This document shows, piece after piece, positions 36,086-45,710 of a DNA stretch of 64,000 bases. How positions within the stretch are numbered: position 1 is the first letter of the stretch; each line of letters opens with the position of its first letter. The stretch is from Spartinivicinus poritis (GTDB taxonomy: Bacteria; Pseudomonadota; Gammaproteobacteria; Pseudomonadales; Zooshikellaceae). The translations under genes and the position numbers were made by a program. The stretch lies in the NCBI RefSeq assembly GCF_028858535.1, contig NZ_JAPMOU010000014.1:79775-143774 (forward strand), read 5' to 3'. The notes beneath the pieces were generated by a model. That model made no database searches and was not told where the DNA came from. It saw only the letters and a program-made list of their open reading frames with translations.

Positions 36086-37711
36086 TTAGTGGCCTAGTTT
36101 GTTAACGATTTTTTCAAGCTCATTAGACAAATCTTCCAAAGCGGCGCTGGTTTGTGCAGTTTTTTCTGCTTGATCACTGTTGGAAGAAGCAATGGTGGTA
36201 ATTTCATGGATGTTCTGGGTTATATCTTCTGCAACAGAGGTTTGCTCTTCTGCCGCAGTGGCAATTTGGTGGTTCATATCACGAATTTCTTCAACTGCCT
36301 GAGTAATATTTTTTAAAGCAGTACCAGCCTGAGATACTCTTTCTACCCCAAGATCGGTTTGGGTTTTGCCTCGCTCAATCGCTTCAACTGCGTGGTGTGC
36401 ACCCACTTGAACATTTTCAATAATGCCTTGTATTTCTGCTGTCGATTGCTGAGTACGTTGGGCCAGTGTCCTTACTTCATCGGCCACGACTGCAAACCCT
36501 CGACCTTGATCACCTGCCCGTGCTGCTTCAATGGCTGCGTTTAGAGCTAGCAGGTTAGTTTGTTCAGCAATACCTCGAATGACGTCTAATACAGTACCAA
36601 TACTTTTGGTGTCTTCTTCTAGCTTTTGAATAACCTCTGATGCATTAGCAATTTCTTGTGACATATTTTCAATGGTTTTAATAGTGCCTTCCATTACCGT
36701 CATGCTTTCCTGGGCTGATTCATCTGCTTGGCTGGCTGCACTAGCGGCGCCTTGAGCATGTTCTGCCACTTCATTTGCAGTGGCGGTCATTTGATTCATG
36801 GCTGTGGCTACTTGGTCCGTTCTGGAGTGCTGTTCCTGAATACCTTTGTTGATTCCAGATGAGATCTGCACTAATTCTGAGGAAGAAAAAGATAAGCTGC
36901 TTAAAGCATCTTTTAGGTTAGTCACAGTCGTTTTAAGGGAGAGCTGCAGCTGGTTGGCTGCACTGGCAAGTTTGCCAAGTTCATCTTCTCGGTCAAGCTG
37001 GAGTACGGTAGTAAGCTCACCCTCGCTAACATTGCTGATATGGTCGATTATTTGTCTGGTGGGTTTTACCAGAAAGTGATGTAACATCAAGCTTAGGGCA
37101 ACACCAACAATCACTAAAATAACTATCATGGATGAGGTAGCCACTAAACTGACTTTATTACTGTCTGCTTTTGCAGTAGCGGCTTCTTCCGCAGCTATTG
37201 TCGATAAGCGTGCAGCTGCTTCTTCCAGTAGCTTTGATGGTTCTCGATCAACACCACTGACGCTTTTATCGCCCTTACTGATATCAAACTTGGACTGAAC
37301 AAAAGTATCCTTTCCTTGCCGGTATTTTGTGGCCATTTCTTGGTATTTAGTCCTGAAGTTTTCGAGAGTGTTGAGGGTTTCTTTGTCCTTAACATTTTGT
37401 TGAAGCGCTTCTAGCATGGTTTTTATTTTTTTCTCTTGTGCTTCGAAACGCCCCCAGTATTTATTTAGTTGGTTAGCATCGTTACCGCGAATTAAAACAT
37501 TTTTCCATTCCTGAACCTGTCGTTTAAATTCAAGATTAATTTGAGTAATGGTAAGCGCGTTATTAAACTCTTGATTAAGTAGTGTTTGATGCTGATCAAC
37601 AGTATGACTAAATCTTAGAAAACCCCATTCAGAAACAGCAAATATCAGGGTAAGACCCACAATAAATAATGAGAAAATTTTGACTACTAAGCTTTGCTTT
37701 AGCCACTCCAT
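36086..37711 (-). CDS. Methyl-accepting chemotaxis protein
   Basis: A 541-residue inner-membrane chemoreceptor. TM1 is at about 11-30, and a periplasmic helical domain of about 155 residues resembles a four-helix-bundle sensor. TM2 is at about 188-210, followed by HAMP (about 211-265) and a long cytoplasmic signalling helix bundle. The hairpin tip shows the universal [32 protein letters not shown] sequence, spread over about residues 381-412. It lacks an obvious C-terminal CheR-binding pentapeptide. No che genes are nearby. The ligand is unknown. Confidence 0.93.
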   Translation of the reverse strand: MEWLKQSLVVKIFSLFIVGLTLIFAVSEWGFLRFSHTVDQHQTLLNQEFNNALTITQINLEFKRQVQEWKNVLIRGNDANQLNKYWGRFEAQEKKIKTMLEALQQNVKDKETLNTLENFRTKYQEMATKYRQGKDTFVQSKFDISKGDKSVSGVDREPSKLLEEAAARLSTIAAEEAATAKADSNKVSLVATSSMIVILVIVGVALSLMLHHFLVKPTRQIIDHISNVSEGELTTVLQLDREDELGKLASAANQLQLSLKTTVTNLKDALSSLSFSSSELVQISSGINKGIQEQHSRTDQVATAMNQMTATANEVAEHAQGAASAASQADESAQESMTVMEGTIKTIENMSQEIANASEVIQKLEEDTKSIGTVLDVIRGIAEQTNLLALNAAIEAARAGDQGRGFAVVADEVRTLAQRTQQSTAEIQGIIENVQVGAHHAVEAIERGKTQTDLGVERVSQAGTALKNITQAVEEIRDMNHQIATAAEEQTSVAEDITQNIHEITTIASSNSDQAEKTAQTSAALEDLSNELEKIVNKLGH

Positions 37712-37878
37712 TACAACACCTCAATAGCTAACGCCTCTTACCGACAGAGTGAATCACTAAGTTGCTAACAGGTTTAAGTGTAGATGAAAGCTGACGTTTT
37801 TTTACAATGGAGTGACTAAAATTTAGCACCTGTGGAACTCAGTTCAACAGGCGCTAACGCCTAGTAGGTCTTGTAGGA

Positions 37879-38985
37879 TCAGATAGTCGCAAGTGCTAAG
37901 TGATTGTCCCAAGCGATACCTGCAAAACGTTGTTGAGTCATTGGCGTCATCGAGCCTTGGTGGCATTTGATAGTATGCAAGTGCCCAAGCCCGGTCGTAA
38001 CAGCACAATGATTCGTACTTATTGCAACTGCTCCAGCGGCATCTGCCACATTGAGGGTAGTCCCTAACTTGCCGGTGCTTAGCTGCCAGCTCATGACTTG
38101 GTTTGCACGAGGGCAGGTAATAACAACCGTATCAGCATGATCGAGAATGCAGACGCTCGCTGTGTATTGATTCATTTGCAGCCAGGCTAGTTCATCTCCA
38201 GCAAGTGGGGTTAGGGGGCGACCTTGAGCAAGTTGACTGGCAACTAAAGGCTCAATATCTGACTGGTCACCTTGATATTGCATACCGGCAACGATTTGTC
38301 CTTGTTGAGAAATAGCTAAGTGACGGATACTCAGTTGGTGATGAACAAAGACTTGTTGATCAACCAGCTTGCCTGTCTCAATGCTGATATGACTCAGATT
38401 GGGGGCCATACTATCCAGGTTGAGTTTTTTTCTACCGCTGTTTGGGTGAGTTAAAATGCCCCCGTTGGCCACCACCAGAAATTGTCCATCGGGATGCAAT
38501 ACCAGTTCATGGGGGCCAATGCCGCCACTGGCAATTTCTCCCTGGCGGGTAAAATGTTGGGTGTCATAAATGCCAATAACACCAGTGCCTTGCTGCCAGT
38601 TATTTTCTGTGCAAAACAGTAGTTTTCCATCTTGACTAAAAACACCATGGCCATAAAAGTGTCGTTTAGCGGCCGCATTTATCGCAGTAATTAATTTGCC
38701 TTGCTGCCAGTCAACAATATGTATCTGCTGGCCTGGTCGGCGGTCGAATACTGCTGCCAGCGGCTGATTAGGGTGAGTACTAATGGCATGGGCTCTGGCA
38801 GGTAAGGGTAATTGCCATGTTGGTTGATGTGTAACAGTCGAAAAGGCCGCAACGCCATATTGGCCTGTTTGATTTTTATAGGCACTCACTAGGAGTGGGG
38901 TAGACGTGTTCGCCCAGTTATGCTGACTGACTGCCAAACCGGTACCGCCTGCAACAAGGCTGATCAGAAATTGTCGCCGATCCAT
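37879..38985 (-). CDS. DUF1513 family Tat-exported beta-propeller protein
   Basis: About 368 residues starting with a twin-arginine signal (MDRRQFLISLVAGGTGLAVS). I prefer ATG 38985, with GGAG suitably spaced, over the upstream ATG at 39009. The mature part is repetitive in a YVTN/WD-like manner (PNQPLAAVFDRRPGQQIHIVDWQQGKL; FSQDGKLLFCTENN; HPDGQFLVVANGGI), pointing to a periplasmic beta-propeller. Members of DUF1513 are coded with imelysin and di-heme oxidoreductase genes, as here, and are linked to iron acquisition. It is the last gene of a four-gene minus-strand operon with a Fur box. Confidence 0.85.
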   Translation of the reverse strand: MDRRQFLISLVAGGTGLAVSQHNWANTSTPLLVSAYKNQTGQYGVAAFSTVTHQPTWQLPLPARAHAISTHPNQPLAAVFDRRPGQQIHIVDWQQGKLITAINAAAKRHFYGHGVFSQDGKLLFCTENNWQQGTGVIGIYDTQHFTRQGEIASGGIGPHELVLHPDGQFLVVANGGILTHPNSGRKKLNLDSMAPNLSHISIETGKLVDQQVFVHHQLSIRHLAISQQGQIVAGMQYQGDQSDIEPLVASQLAQGRPLTPLAGDELAWLQMNQYTASVCILDHADTVVITCPRANQVMSWQLSTGKLGTTLNVADAAGAVAISTNHCAVTTGLGHLHTIKCHQGSMTPMTQQRFAGIAWDNHLALATI

Positions 38986-38989
38986 GTTA

Positions 38990-40063
38990 TTAATCTCCAT
39001 CATTAGCATTAAAACTAATGATTACACCTAATTTGTCGGGTAATTGCTGACTGAACAGTTGTTTTAATTGTTTTAAGTTTTCAGCCAGTTGAGAGGCCTG
39101 CTTTAACTGCTGCTGTTTTAATAAAATAAAAAGTGATTGTTTAAATTGACCAAGCAGTGTAAAGGTAAAGTTAAATTGTTGATCGATTTTCTCAGCTAAT
39201 AAATTCCCTTGTTTTTTCTCCAATAGTAGCGGCTTTAATTGAACCTGATAAAGTTGCTTGATGCTAATTAAATTGTGCTTAATATTGTCGATTGAATGTT
39301 GACTACGCCAGGACTCAGCAAAATAAGGGTTTGCTTTTTGTTTACCGAGGGGCATAACCAGCTTCTTGTGACTACGCTCGATTAGGGTCGCCATGCCATT
39401 AAGTAATTGGCTGATACTCTCTTCGACAGTTGGTTTATTCGTAGCAGTTTCAGTTTGCCAGCTTTTTTCAAGCTGCTGAGCATTTGCAAATAAATGAGCA
39501 CTGATACTGGCCAACATTTTACAGCGTTGAGAACTGTTAGTGACCTGTTGATCAGGTTTAAGCTGAGGATCAAATAATAAATATTCAGCTGCGCTTAACC
39601 CTTGAACCAGTACACTGGATGTTTTAACTGTTTCTATAGAAATTGTATTTGGCTGAGAATGAGTGGCTAAAAAACCTTCTACTTTTCGCTTGATCAGGTT
39701 TTTTTTATCAGGCCAGAACTGAAACCGCCAAGCCATATTACCCTGTTGTACTGGACCAAAATTAATCACCTCAGCAATCATCCAGCTATTCATCAATTGT
39801 CGCCAGTGATTTTGTACAACTGTAAACTTTGCTGCAGAAGGTGATTGACACAGCTCTAAAGATGATTGCTGGAAGTAACGGGCTGAGTTGGTTAGCTGTT
39901 GATAAAACCCTGACACTTGTTGATGTACGCTTAGTGCTGCTGGTGGCGGTGGAGAATCGGCCGAAGCCACATTGCTCAGCCAGTAGCTGTTACTAGCGGC
40001 AATGAGCAATGTTGTTAGGAGGTAGGTTTTACTTAAGACAGTTGGAAGTTGTTTAAAGTTCAT
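38990..40063 (-). CDS. Imelysin-family periplasmic protein (second paralogue)
   Basis: A 357-residue protein with a signal peptide (membrane-like segment about 13-25, cleavage near VASADS) and an all-helical imelysin/peptidase-M75-like body. The position of the family's conserved GxHxxE motif reads GLSAAEYLLFD, keeping Glu but lacking His, so the metal site seen in other imelysins is probably altered. The stop is 4 bp before the DUF1513 start. Role is inferred from operon and family: iron-regulated periplasmic iron handling. Confidence 0.8.
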   Translation of the reverse strand: MNFKQLPTVLSKTYLLTTLLIAASNSYWLSNVASADSPPPPAALSVHQQVSGFYQQLTNSARYFQQSSLELCQSPSAAKFTVVQNHWRQLMNSWMIAEVINFGPVQQGNMAWRFQFWPDKKNLIKRKVEGFLATHSQPNTISIETVKTSSVLVQGLSAAEYLLFDPQLKPDQQVTNSSQRCKMLASISAHLFANAQQLEKSWQTETATNKPTVEESISQLLNGMATLIERSHKKLVMPLGKQKANPYFAESWRSQHSIDNIKHNLISIKQLYQVQLKPLLLEKKQGNLLAEKIDQQFNFTFTLLGQFKQSLFILLKQQQLKQASQLAENLKQLKQLFSQQLPDKLGVIISFNANDGD

Positions 40064-40079
40064 GTCGGCATCTAAAGAA

Positions 40080-41501
40080 TTACAGTGAGTTGAGAAAGGC
40101 TAGTAATGCTTGGCGGTCTTGTTTAGCCATGTTGAGGACACGTTGCTTCGCTGCTTCTGCTTCACCACCATGCCACAGGATAGCTTCCATTAGATTGCGA
40201 GCACGTCCATCATGAAGAAAGAAAGTATGGCCATTTACCTGTTGGGTGAGCCCAATACCCCACAAGGGTGGTGTACGCCATTCTTTACCATTAGCTAGAA
40301 ACTCAGGGCGGTTATCAGCAAGCCCCTCGCCCATATCGTGTAATAACAAGTCGGTATAGGGGTGAATGACTTGATTGGACTGCTCAGGCTGTTCCTTAAG
40401 TGTGGGGGTTTTAAACTGAGTGATATGACAGCTGCTGCATTGGGCTTGTTCAAATAACTTTTCACCTTTTTGCACCATTGGGTCATCTAGATTGCGACGG
40501 GCAGGGACCGCCAGGTTTCGTGAATAAAACTCGACAAACTTAAGAATTTTATCTTCTACTTCTGGGTTGCCGCCCGTTGCTGCCTTTTGACAAGCCGCTT
40601 GTTTTGCAGTGCAGTCCGTGCTTGGAAATAAGTTGGAAGTGATCCCAATATCCCCATTAAAAGCCGCAGCATTTTGTTGCATTAAAGAGGGCTGTCCTGC
40701 TTTCCAGCCAAACCGGCCCAAGGACGGTTTCTCTTTGGTTTTGTCCCAAACCTGGTTGGCTTTGCCAGAAATACCATCGTTATTACGATCATCAGGGTCT
40801 GCATTAGCTAAAATATCCGCTTCAGTGATGGCCTCTAATAAACCTAAGCCGATCATAGGAGAGGCGATTCGGGCAGAAAGTAGGGTGTCTTTGTGCATAG
40901 CTCCATAATTCAGCCCTGTAATAGTTAGGTTGGGCTGACGTAACGTGACGGTTTCTCCATCAGCAAACTTCACGGTAATGGGGGTATATTCAATATTTAC
41001 CTTCCCTTCTTCTGGTACCCCTGGTACGCCAAAATCTTGCAGTTGGCCACCATAGGTTGGCTCAGGTATGACTCCGGAATAAACCAATTGTTGTTTTTCT
41101 TCGGCGGTTTTAGCTGGAACACTTAATCTGACCAGCAAAGACACTGCATTATCGTTGGGACTTTCGGGTGGGTGGCCACGTCCATCTTTGATATGACAGT
41201 TCTGACAGCCATTAGTATTAAAAACTGGACCTAAACCATCACGTGCCGTTGTTGTCGCAGGCGCTATTACCCAGGGATTGCGAAAAAAACTGTTGCCAAC
41301 GCTAAAGTCCAGCTTGCGACTTAGTGGCATATTGGCTGAGGGGAGAGAGAACGCATTGTGTGTGGTATTAAATACAGTGGCAGTACCGCCAGAGAGTGCT
41401 TTGGTTTTTTGTTGTTCAGTGGGCTCATTACCTGCAAATACTGGTAATACCAAAAAACAGGCGACTACTGTTGTGGGTCGTTTTCCCATAGGCTTAATCA
41501 T
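40080..41501 (-). CDS. Di-heme oxidoreductase family protein (DUF1111)
   Basis: About 473 residues, with a signal peptide when started at ATG 41501, where AGGAAG is 6 nt upstream; the longer frame from 41549 lacks this. Two c-type heme motifs are present: GCQNCH in the N-terminal third and CSSCH in the C-terminal third. RDGLGPVFNTNGCQNCH and FFLHDGRARNLMEAILWHGGEA are typical of the putative di-heme peroxidase/thiol-oxidoreductase family. It is periplasmic and may oxidise or reduce iron for the neighbouring imelysin proteins; that role is an inference. Sixteen bp separate it from the next gene. Confidence 0.87.
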   Translation of the reverse strand: MIKPMGKRPTTVVACFLVLPVFAGNEPTEQQKTKALSGGTATVFNTTHNAFSLPSANMPLSRKLDFSVGNSFFRNPWVIAPATTTARDGLGPVFNTNGCQNCHIKDGRGHPPESPNDNAVSLLVRLSVPAKTAEEKQQLVYSGVIPEPTYGGQLQDFGVPGVPEEGKVNIEYTPITVKFADGETVTLRQPNLTITGLNYGAMHKDTLLSARIASPMIGLGLLEAITEADILANADPDDRNNDGISGKANQVWDKTKEKPSLGRFGWKAGQPSLMQQNAAAFNGDIGITSNLFPSTDCTAKQAACQKAATGGNPEVEDKILKFVEFYSRNLAVPARRNLDDPMVQKGEKLFEQAQCSSCHITQFKTPTLKEQPEQSNQVIHPYTDLLLHDMGEGLADNRPEFLANGKEWRTPPLWGIGLTQQVNGHTFFLHDGRARNLMEAILWHGGEAEAAKQRVLNMAKQDRQALLAFLNSL

Positions 41502-41732
41502 CAAAAACTTCCTAAAAACAAGACAGGATAATGGTGTATATCGTAACAACGCCTATGAGTGCGTTTTAATTTTGCGCTATTATATTTTTTTAGGCAGTGA
41601 ATGAGTAGTATTTTTAGTGTTGGTTTTTTAGTAGTTTGGTGTGTGGATATGTAGTCAAGCCCTAACTAAAGTCTTTCTCACTATTGAGGCTGTCACGAAA
41701 AGTGAGCGATTAGAGCTATGGCACAATCCAGC

Positions 41733-41858
41733 TTCCCCCTTTGAAAAAGGGGGATTGAGGGGGATTTCATGAAAGTCTACTCAAACCTTAAACCACCCAC
41801 TAGTCTTTTTATACTCAAACTTAAATCCCCCCTAGCCCCCCTTTTTCAAAGGGGGGAA
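41733..41858 (+). repeat. Palindromic repeat family C (C2)
   Basis: A 126 bp element with ends TTCCCCCTTTGAAAAAGGGG and CCCCTTTTTCAAAGGGGGG (41837-41855), each a hairpin, in inverted orientation. The ATTTCATGAAAGTCTACTC segment matches C1, while the middle differs. It lies between the first imelysin gene and the di-heme gene, inside the presumed operon, so it is probably transcribed. Confidence 0.78.
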
Positions 41859-41911
41859 CAACCAAATTGCAAGATACAACTTGCTTAGGATGCCTAGTAG
41901 ATAATTATCAA

Positions 41912-43240
41912 TTAATTAAACTCATGATCTGCGGTATCAGGGCTTAGATTACTAACCCCGATTAAACCAGCAGCCATTTCAATAGCTGCGGTCTCTGCCA
42001 CTAATGCTTGAATCGCATTTTGTGGAATTTGATTCGCTTTTTTGTTGTTGGCTGCAATTAACTGATCAAATGCGAAGCCATTTTTAGCTGAATCAACCAT
42101 TGCTTGGAGTGCCTGCTCAGTATTGTTGAATGCGCTAGCAATGGCTTTTGCTTTATTGGCATCTTTTTGTTTAACTAAGTCAGCCAGGCTTGGGCCTGAT
42201 AAGACAGAGCCATCAACTCGCTTGTACTCACCGAAATAAATATTTTTAACGCCCTTACCATTGTAATAGTGAGAGTAATGCGTATTATCACTGAAACAGT
42301 CGTGTTCATCTTCTGGTGAGTTAGCTTCCAAAGCCACTTTGATTCTTTCGCCGGCTAATTCTCCTAATGCTAAACTGCCCATTCCAAACAGCATTTTACG
42401 TAAGCCATCTTCTGGTTTCTCATTCAGTAGCTGTTGGCGGTAATTATTAGCGACAGTTGGTGACCACTGTTTAACCATTTCGTCTAAATCATTGACCAAT
42501 AGCTCGGCAGCTGCTTTCAGGTAAGCTGCACGGCGTTCACAATTTCCGTTGGTACAAGCTTTACCTGCTGTATAATCAGTGGCGGGGCGTTTACCTGCAC
42601 CAGGGTTAGTGCCGTTTAAATCCTGGCCCCATAGTAAAAATTCAATGGCGTGGTAACCACTAGCCACGTTAGCTTCTGAACCACCTAGCTCATTTAAGTC
42701 GGCCAATAGTTTTGGTGTTAATTTACTTACATCTAATGAATTATTACCTATCTTCAGGGTAGCGTTAGCAATGATATTGGCTTTGGCGCCTTCGTTGCCT
42801 AATTCGTGCTCATAGCTGGCATCAACATAATCAATTAAGCCTTCATCTAGTGGCCATGCATTTACTTGGCCTTCCCAGTCGTCAACAATGGCATTACCAA
42901 AACGAAATACTTCAGTTTGCTGGTAAGGAACTCTTGCTGCAATCCAGGCTTCTTTGGCTTTAGCTAAATTGGCTTCAGTAGGAGCTTGAAGGAATGTCTC
43001 AACGGCTTTTTGTAACGCTTTAGCTGTCGTTAAACCATCTGAATAGTTAGCATAGGCGATATCTGCATAATGCTTAACCACAGCAGCTGGCGTTACTTGA
43101 GTGCTAGCTACCGCTGATGAGGAGACAGTTGATACAGCAGTTGTCTGAGTTTGTTCAGCACCTGCGTAACTAACCAGAGCCATACTGGCAAAAGCACAAG
43201 CGAATAAATTTCGGGTAAAACCTGTTGATTGCATTGACAT
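41912..43240 (-). CDS. Imelysin-family iron-regulated protein (IcmP-like)
   Basis: A 442-residue secreted or periplasmic protein with a signal peptide (cleavage near SYAGAEQ) and the imelysin motif GYHAIEFLLWGQD (about 196-208), with His and Glu retained. Cysteines in GKACTNGNCERR and EHDCFSDNTH could form disulfides. IcmP of Pseudomonas is an iron-regulated member; the operon order imelysin, di-heme oxidoreductase, imelysin, DUF1513 is known to me from pseudomonads. A Fur box lies about 40 bp upstream. Two adjacent ATGs (43240, 43234) share one AGGAG; either could be used. Confidence 0.88.
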   Translation of the reverse strand: MSMQSTGFTRNLFACAFASMALVSYAGAEQTQTTAVSTVSSSAVASTQVTPAAVVKHYADIAYANYSDGLTTAKALQKAVETFLQAPTEANLAKAKEAWIAARVPYQQTEVFRFGNAIVDDWEGQVNAWPLDEGLIDYVDASYEHELGNEGAKANIIANATLKIGNNSLDVSKLTPKLLADLNELGGSEANVASGYHAIEFLLWGQDLNGTNPGAGKRPATDYTAGKACTNGNCERRAAYLKAAAELLVNDLDEMVKQWSPTVANNYRQQLLNEKPEDGLRKMLFGMGSLALGELAGERIKVALEANSPEDEHDCFSDNTHYSHYYNGKGVKNIYFGEYKRVDGSVLSGPSLADLVKQKDANKAKAIASAFNNTEQALQAMVDSAKNGFAFDQLIAANNKKANQIPQNAIQALVAETAAIEMAAGLIGVSNLSPDTADHEFN

Positions 43241-43278
43241 CCACTCCTAACGCTTATCTTAGTAATAAGAGTGGAGAG

Positions 43279-43297
43279 TATAATGATAATGTTTATC
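43279..43297 (-). promoter_or_regulatory. Fur box upstream of the imelysin operon
   Basis: The plus-strand segment TATAATGATAATGTTTATC matches 16 of 19 positions of the Fur consensus. It lies 39 bp before the first imelysin start, a typical promoter position, and supports iron control of the four-gene operon. Confidence 0.8.
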
Positions 43298-43440
43298 GTT
43301 TAAAAGTGACAAGTGACTTTACTATGGCTGGTTAACAATATTTTATTGGATAATAAATAAGGTGTTGTTTATTTCTAAGCGTGTTACTGGCAAGGTATTT
43401 TTAGTAAAAAAAGTCTAACGGGGGCTGGCTTCAATGTGGG

Positions 43441-45480
43441 CTAAGCTGCTTTGTAGTTTTTTTTTATGAATTGTTGAAACTGCTCTTCAGAAACGGGTTT
43501 GCTGTAATAATAACCCTGACCTTCCTGACAACCTTGTTCTATGATGTAGGCTTCTTGCTCAACCGTTTCTACACCTTCTGCAATTACACTTAAATTTAAG
43601 CTTTTACTTAACTGAATTATGGCCCTAACAATAGTAGCGTTTTCTTCGTCTTCCAATACATCTTGAACAAAGCTTTTATCAATCTTGATTTTGTCGAAGG
43701 GGAGTTTCTTTAGATAGCTGAGCGAGGAGTAGCCAGTTCCAAAATCATCGATGGCGATCATCACGCCTGACCGTTTGATACTGTTTAGTTTAGCAGCAGC
43801 CATAGACAGGTCTTCCATAATACCCGTTTCAGTCACCTCCAGCTCTAGGCAGTGGGGAGGAATATTATTCTTTTGAATAGTATCTGCAATTAAGGATTCA
43901 ATTTTCTCATGACGAAGCTGTACAGCAGACAGGTTAACGGCGATACGAAAGTCTTCAAACCCTTGTTGGTGCCAGTTATTTAATTGGTGACAGGCTTGGT
44001 TGAGCACCCATTCACCAATATCGATGATGGTGTTGCTTTTCTCTGCTAGGGGGATAAACAGGTCTGGGGAAATAAACCCTTTGTCTGGGTGAATCCAGCG
44101 AATTAAGGCCTCTGCACCAGCAACTCGCCCAGTTAAATAAGAAACTTGTGGCTGGTAAACAAGATGGAGCTCTTCGTTTTCCAGCGCTCTTTGCAGGTCT
44201 TTTTCAAGCTGGCGACGCACCCGCATTTCTGTGTCAACACTAGCAATATAAAATTGAAAACGATTTTGGCTACGGGTTTTTGCCAGCGTCATGGTTTGTT
44301 CGGCTTTTTGCAGTAGCTTTTCAGGGTTATTACCATCTTCTGGATAAAGGGTGATTCCCATCGTTGAGCGAATGGAGATAGGAATATTATTGATGACAAA
44401 GGGTTCTTCTAAGTCGCTAAGCACTTGTTGGGCTAATTCAGCTGCTTCATAGGGTTGGTCAATTTCATCCTGGATAATGGCAAACTGGTCTCCTCCTAAT
44501 CGTCCGACTGCTTTAACTTTATGGTGTTGATTTCTCAGTCGATCGGCAAGCGCCATAAGAATATGGTCACCCACTTTATAGGTAAATTGCTCATTGACAC
44601 CCTTGAAATCATCAATACCACAACAGAGAACAGCGACTGACTTGTTACGAGCACTGGCTTCTTGAAGAATTTGTTGTAATTCTTTTTGTAACATGACTCG
44701 ATTAGGCAAACCGGTTAAAAAGTCGTATTGGGCTAGCCGGAGCACATGGGCTTCAGCTTTTTGCCGCTTGGTATTATTACGGTCAATGGAGTCCAACAGT
44801 TGGTTCGCCGTTCGAATCCATAGGCCGAGCTCGTTGTTTTCATTGCCTGGCAGCATAGGAATTTTTTTTTGGCCAGGCTGGTCAGGGTTAATTCTTGATA
44901 AGTTGTCAATAATGCGGGTTAGGGGTTTGGTGAGTAGCCAGGTATAAATTAAATAGAGTACCGTGGCCATAGCAATGGCTCGTAATAAGCCAGAGGTAAA
45001 GATAATAATTGATCGATTGACAAATTCTGAGCCGCTCCGTGCGGTATCAATCGTAATTACCAAGTCACCGTAATACTCACTGTAAGGAAGCCGACCAAAC
45101 AAGTTCACTTTATAAGTACGTTCTTGATTAAAAATTTTGTCAGTTAGCCAGCGATAAGGGGTGTCTATAAGAGGGCGGCTTTTTTCAGCCAGCATGGGTT
45201 CATCTGGGTGGCCAATGGCGGCATAGCGAATAGAATTGTTCTCAAATAAGCCTTCAACCACTTGAGAAGCCATTTCCTTGTCTAAGCTGTATACCGCCTG
45301 AATAGCGGGGTCTCTGACCATAGCGAGCATCGCATAGGCAGAGGTATCGATGGTTTCATCGGCGCTATAGGCGTCATATACAATTTGAGCAAAACTTAAT
45401 ACAAGTCCAACCAAGCATGCGGACAGTAAAACGACCCGCAACAGTTTGACTGATAACCTGTTCTGTTTAGCTATAGCCAA
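43441..45480 (-). CDS. Membrane GGDEF-EAL protein, probable c-di-GMP phosphodiesterase
   Basis: A 679-residue inner-membrane protein: TM1 (about 12-32), a periplasmic sensor of about 115 residues, TM2 (about 150-172), HAMP-like linker, GGDEF domain (about 250-410) and EAL domain (about 420-675). The cyclase loop reads RLGGDQFAII, so the catalytic Glu is Gln and synthesis is unlikely; GTP may still bind as an activator. The EAL domain keeps the metal and catalytic set: EALIRW, NLSAVQL, ELEVTETGIMED, DDFGTGYSSLSYL, KIDKSFVQ and AEGVET. It should hydrolyse c-di-GMP. It is a single gene. Confidence 0.9.
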   Translation of the reverse strand: MAIAKQNRLSVKLLRVVLLSACLVGLVLSFAQIVYDAYSADETIDTSAYAMLAMVRDPAIQAVYSLDKEMASQVVEGLFENNSIRYAAIGHPDEPMLAEKSRPLIDTPYRWLTDKIFNQERTYKVNLFGRLPYSEYYGDLVITIDTARSGSEFVNRSIIIFTSGLLRAIAMATVLYLIYTWLLTKPLTRIIDNLSRINPDQPGQKKIPMLPGNENNELGLWIRTANQLLDSIDRNNTKRQKAEAHVLRLAQYDFLTGLPNRVMLQKELQQILQEASARNKSVAVLCCGIDDFKGVNEQFTYKVGDHILMALADRLRNQHHKVKAVGRLGGDQFAIIQDEIDQPYEAAELAQQVLSDLEEPFVINNIPISIRSTMGITLYPEDGNNPEKLLQKAEQTMTLAKTRSQNRFQFYIASVDTEMRVRRQLEKDLQRALENEELHLVYQPQVSYLTGRVAGAEALIRWIHPDKGFISPDLFIPLAEKSNTIIDIGEWVLNQACHQLNNWHQQGFEDFRIAVNLSAVQLRHEKIESLIADTIQKNNIPPHCLELEVTETGIMEDLSMAAAKLNSIKRSGVMIAIDDFGTGYSSLSYLKKLPFDKIKIDKSFVQDVLEDEENATIVRAIIQLSKSLNLSVIAEGVETVEQEAYIIEQGCQEGQGYYYSKPVSEEQFQQFIKKNYKAA

Positions 45481-45710
45481 ATTGACTTCCCCAGGTTATA
45501 AGGTCTATAAGTGCTTTTACCCTACCAGTATGAGAAATGTTTTAATATTCGTCAAAAATGTTTTTTATTCGGGATGGAAATAAATAGTTTTTTTTGATTG
45601 GGTGATAAATGCTGTGAATATTAGGCCTGCTAATGTATACCTGGAAAGTATAAACATTAACAGTCCATGGGTTAATTAAAAATTAAAATGACTATTTTAG
45701 TTGCAGAATA

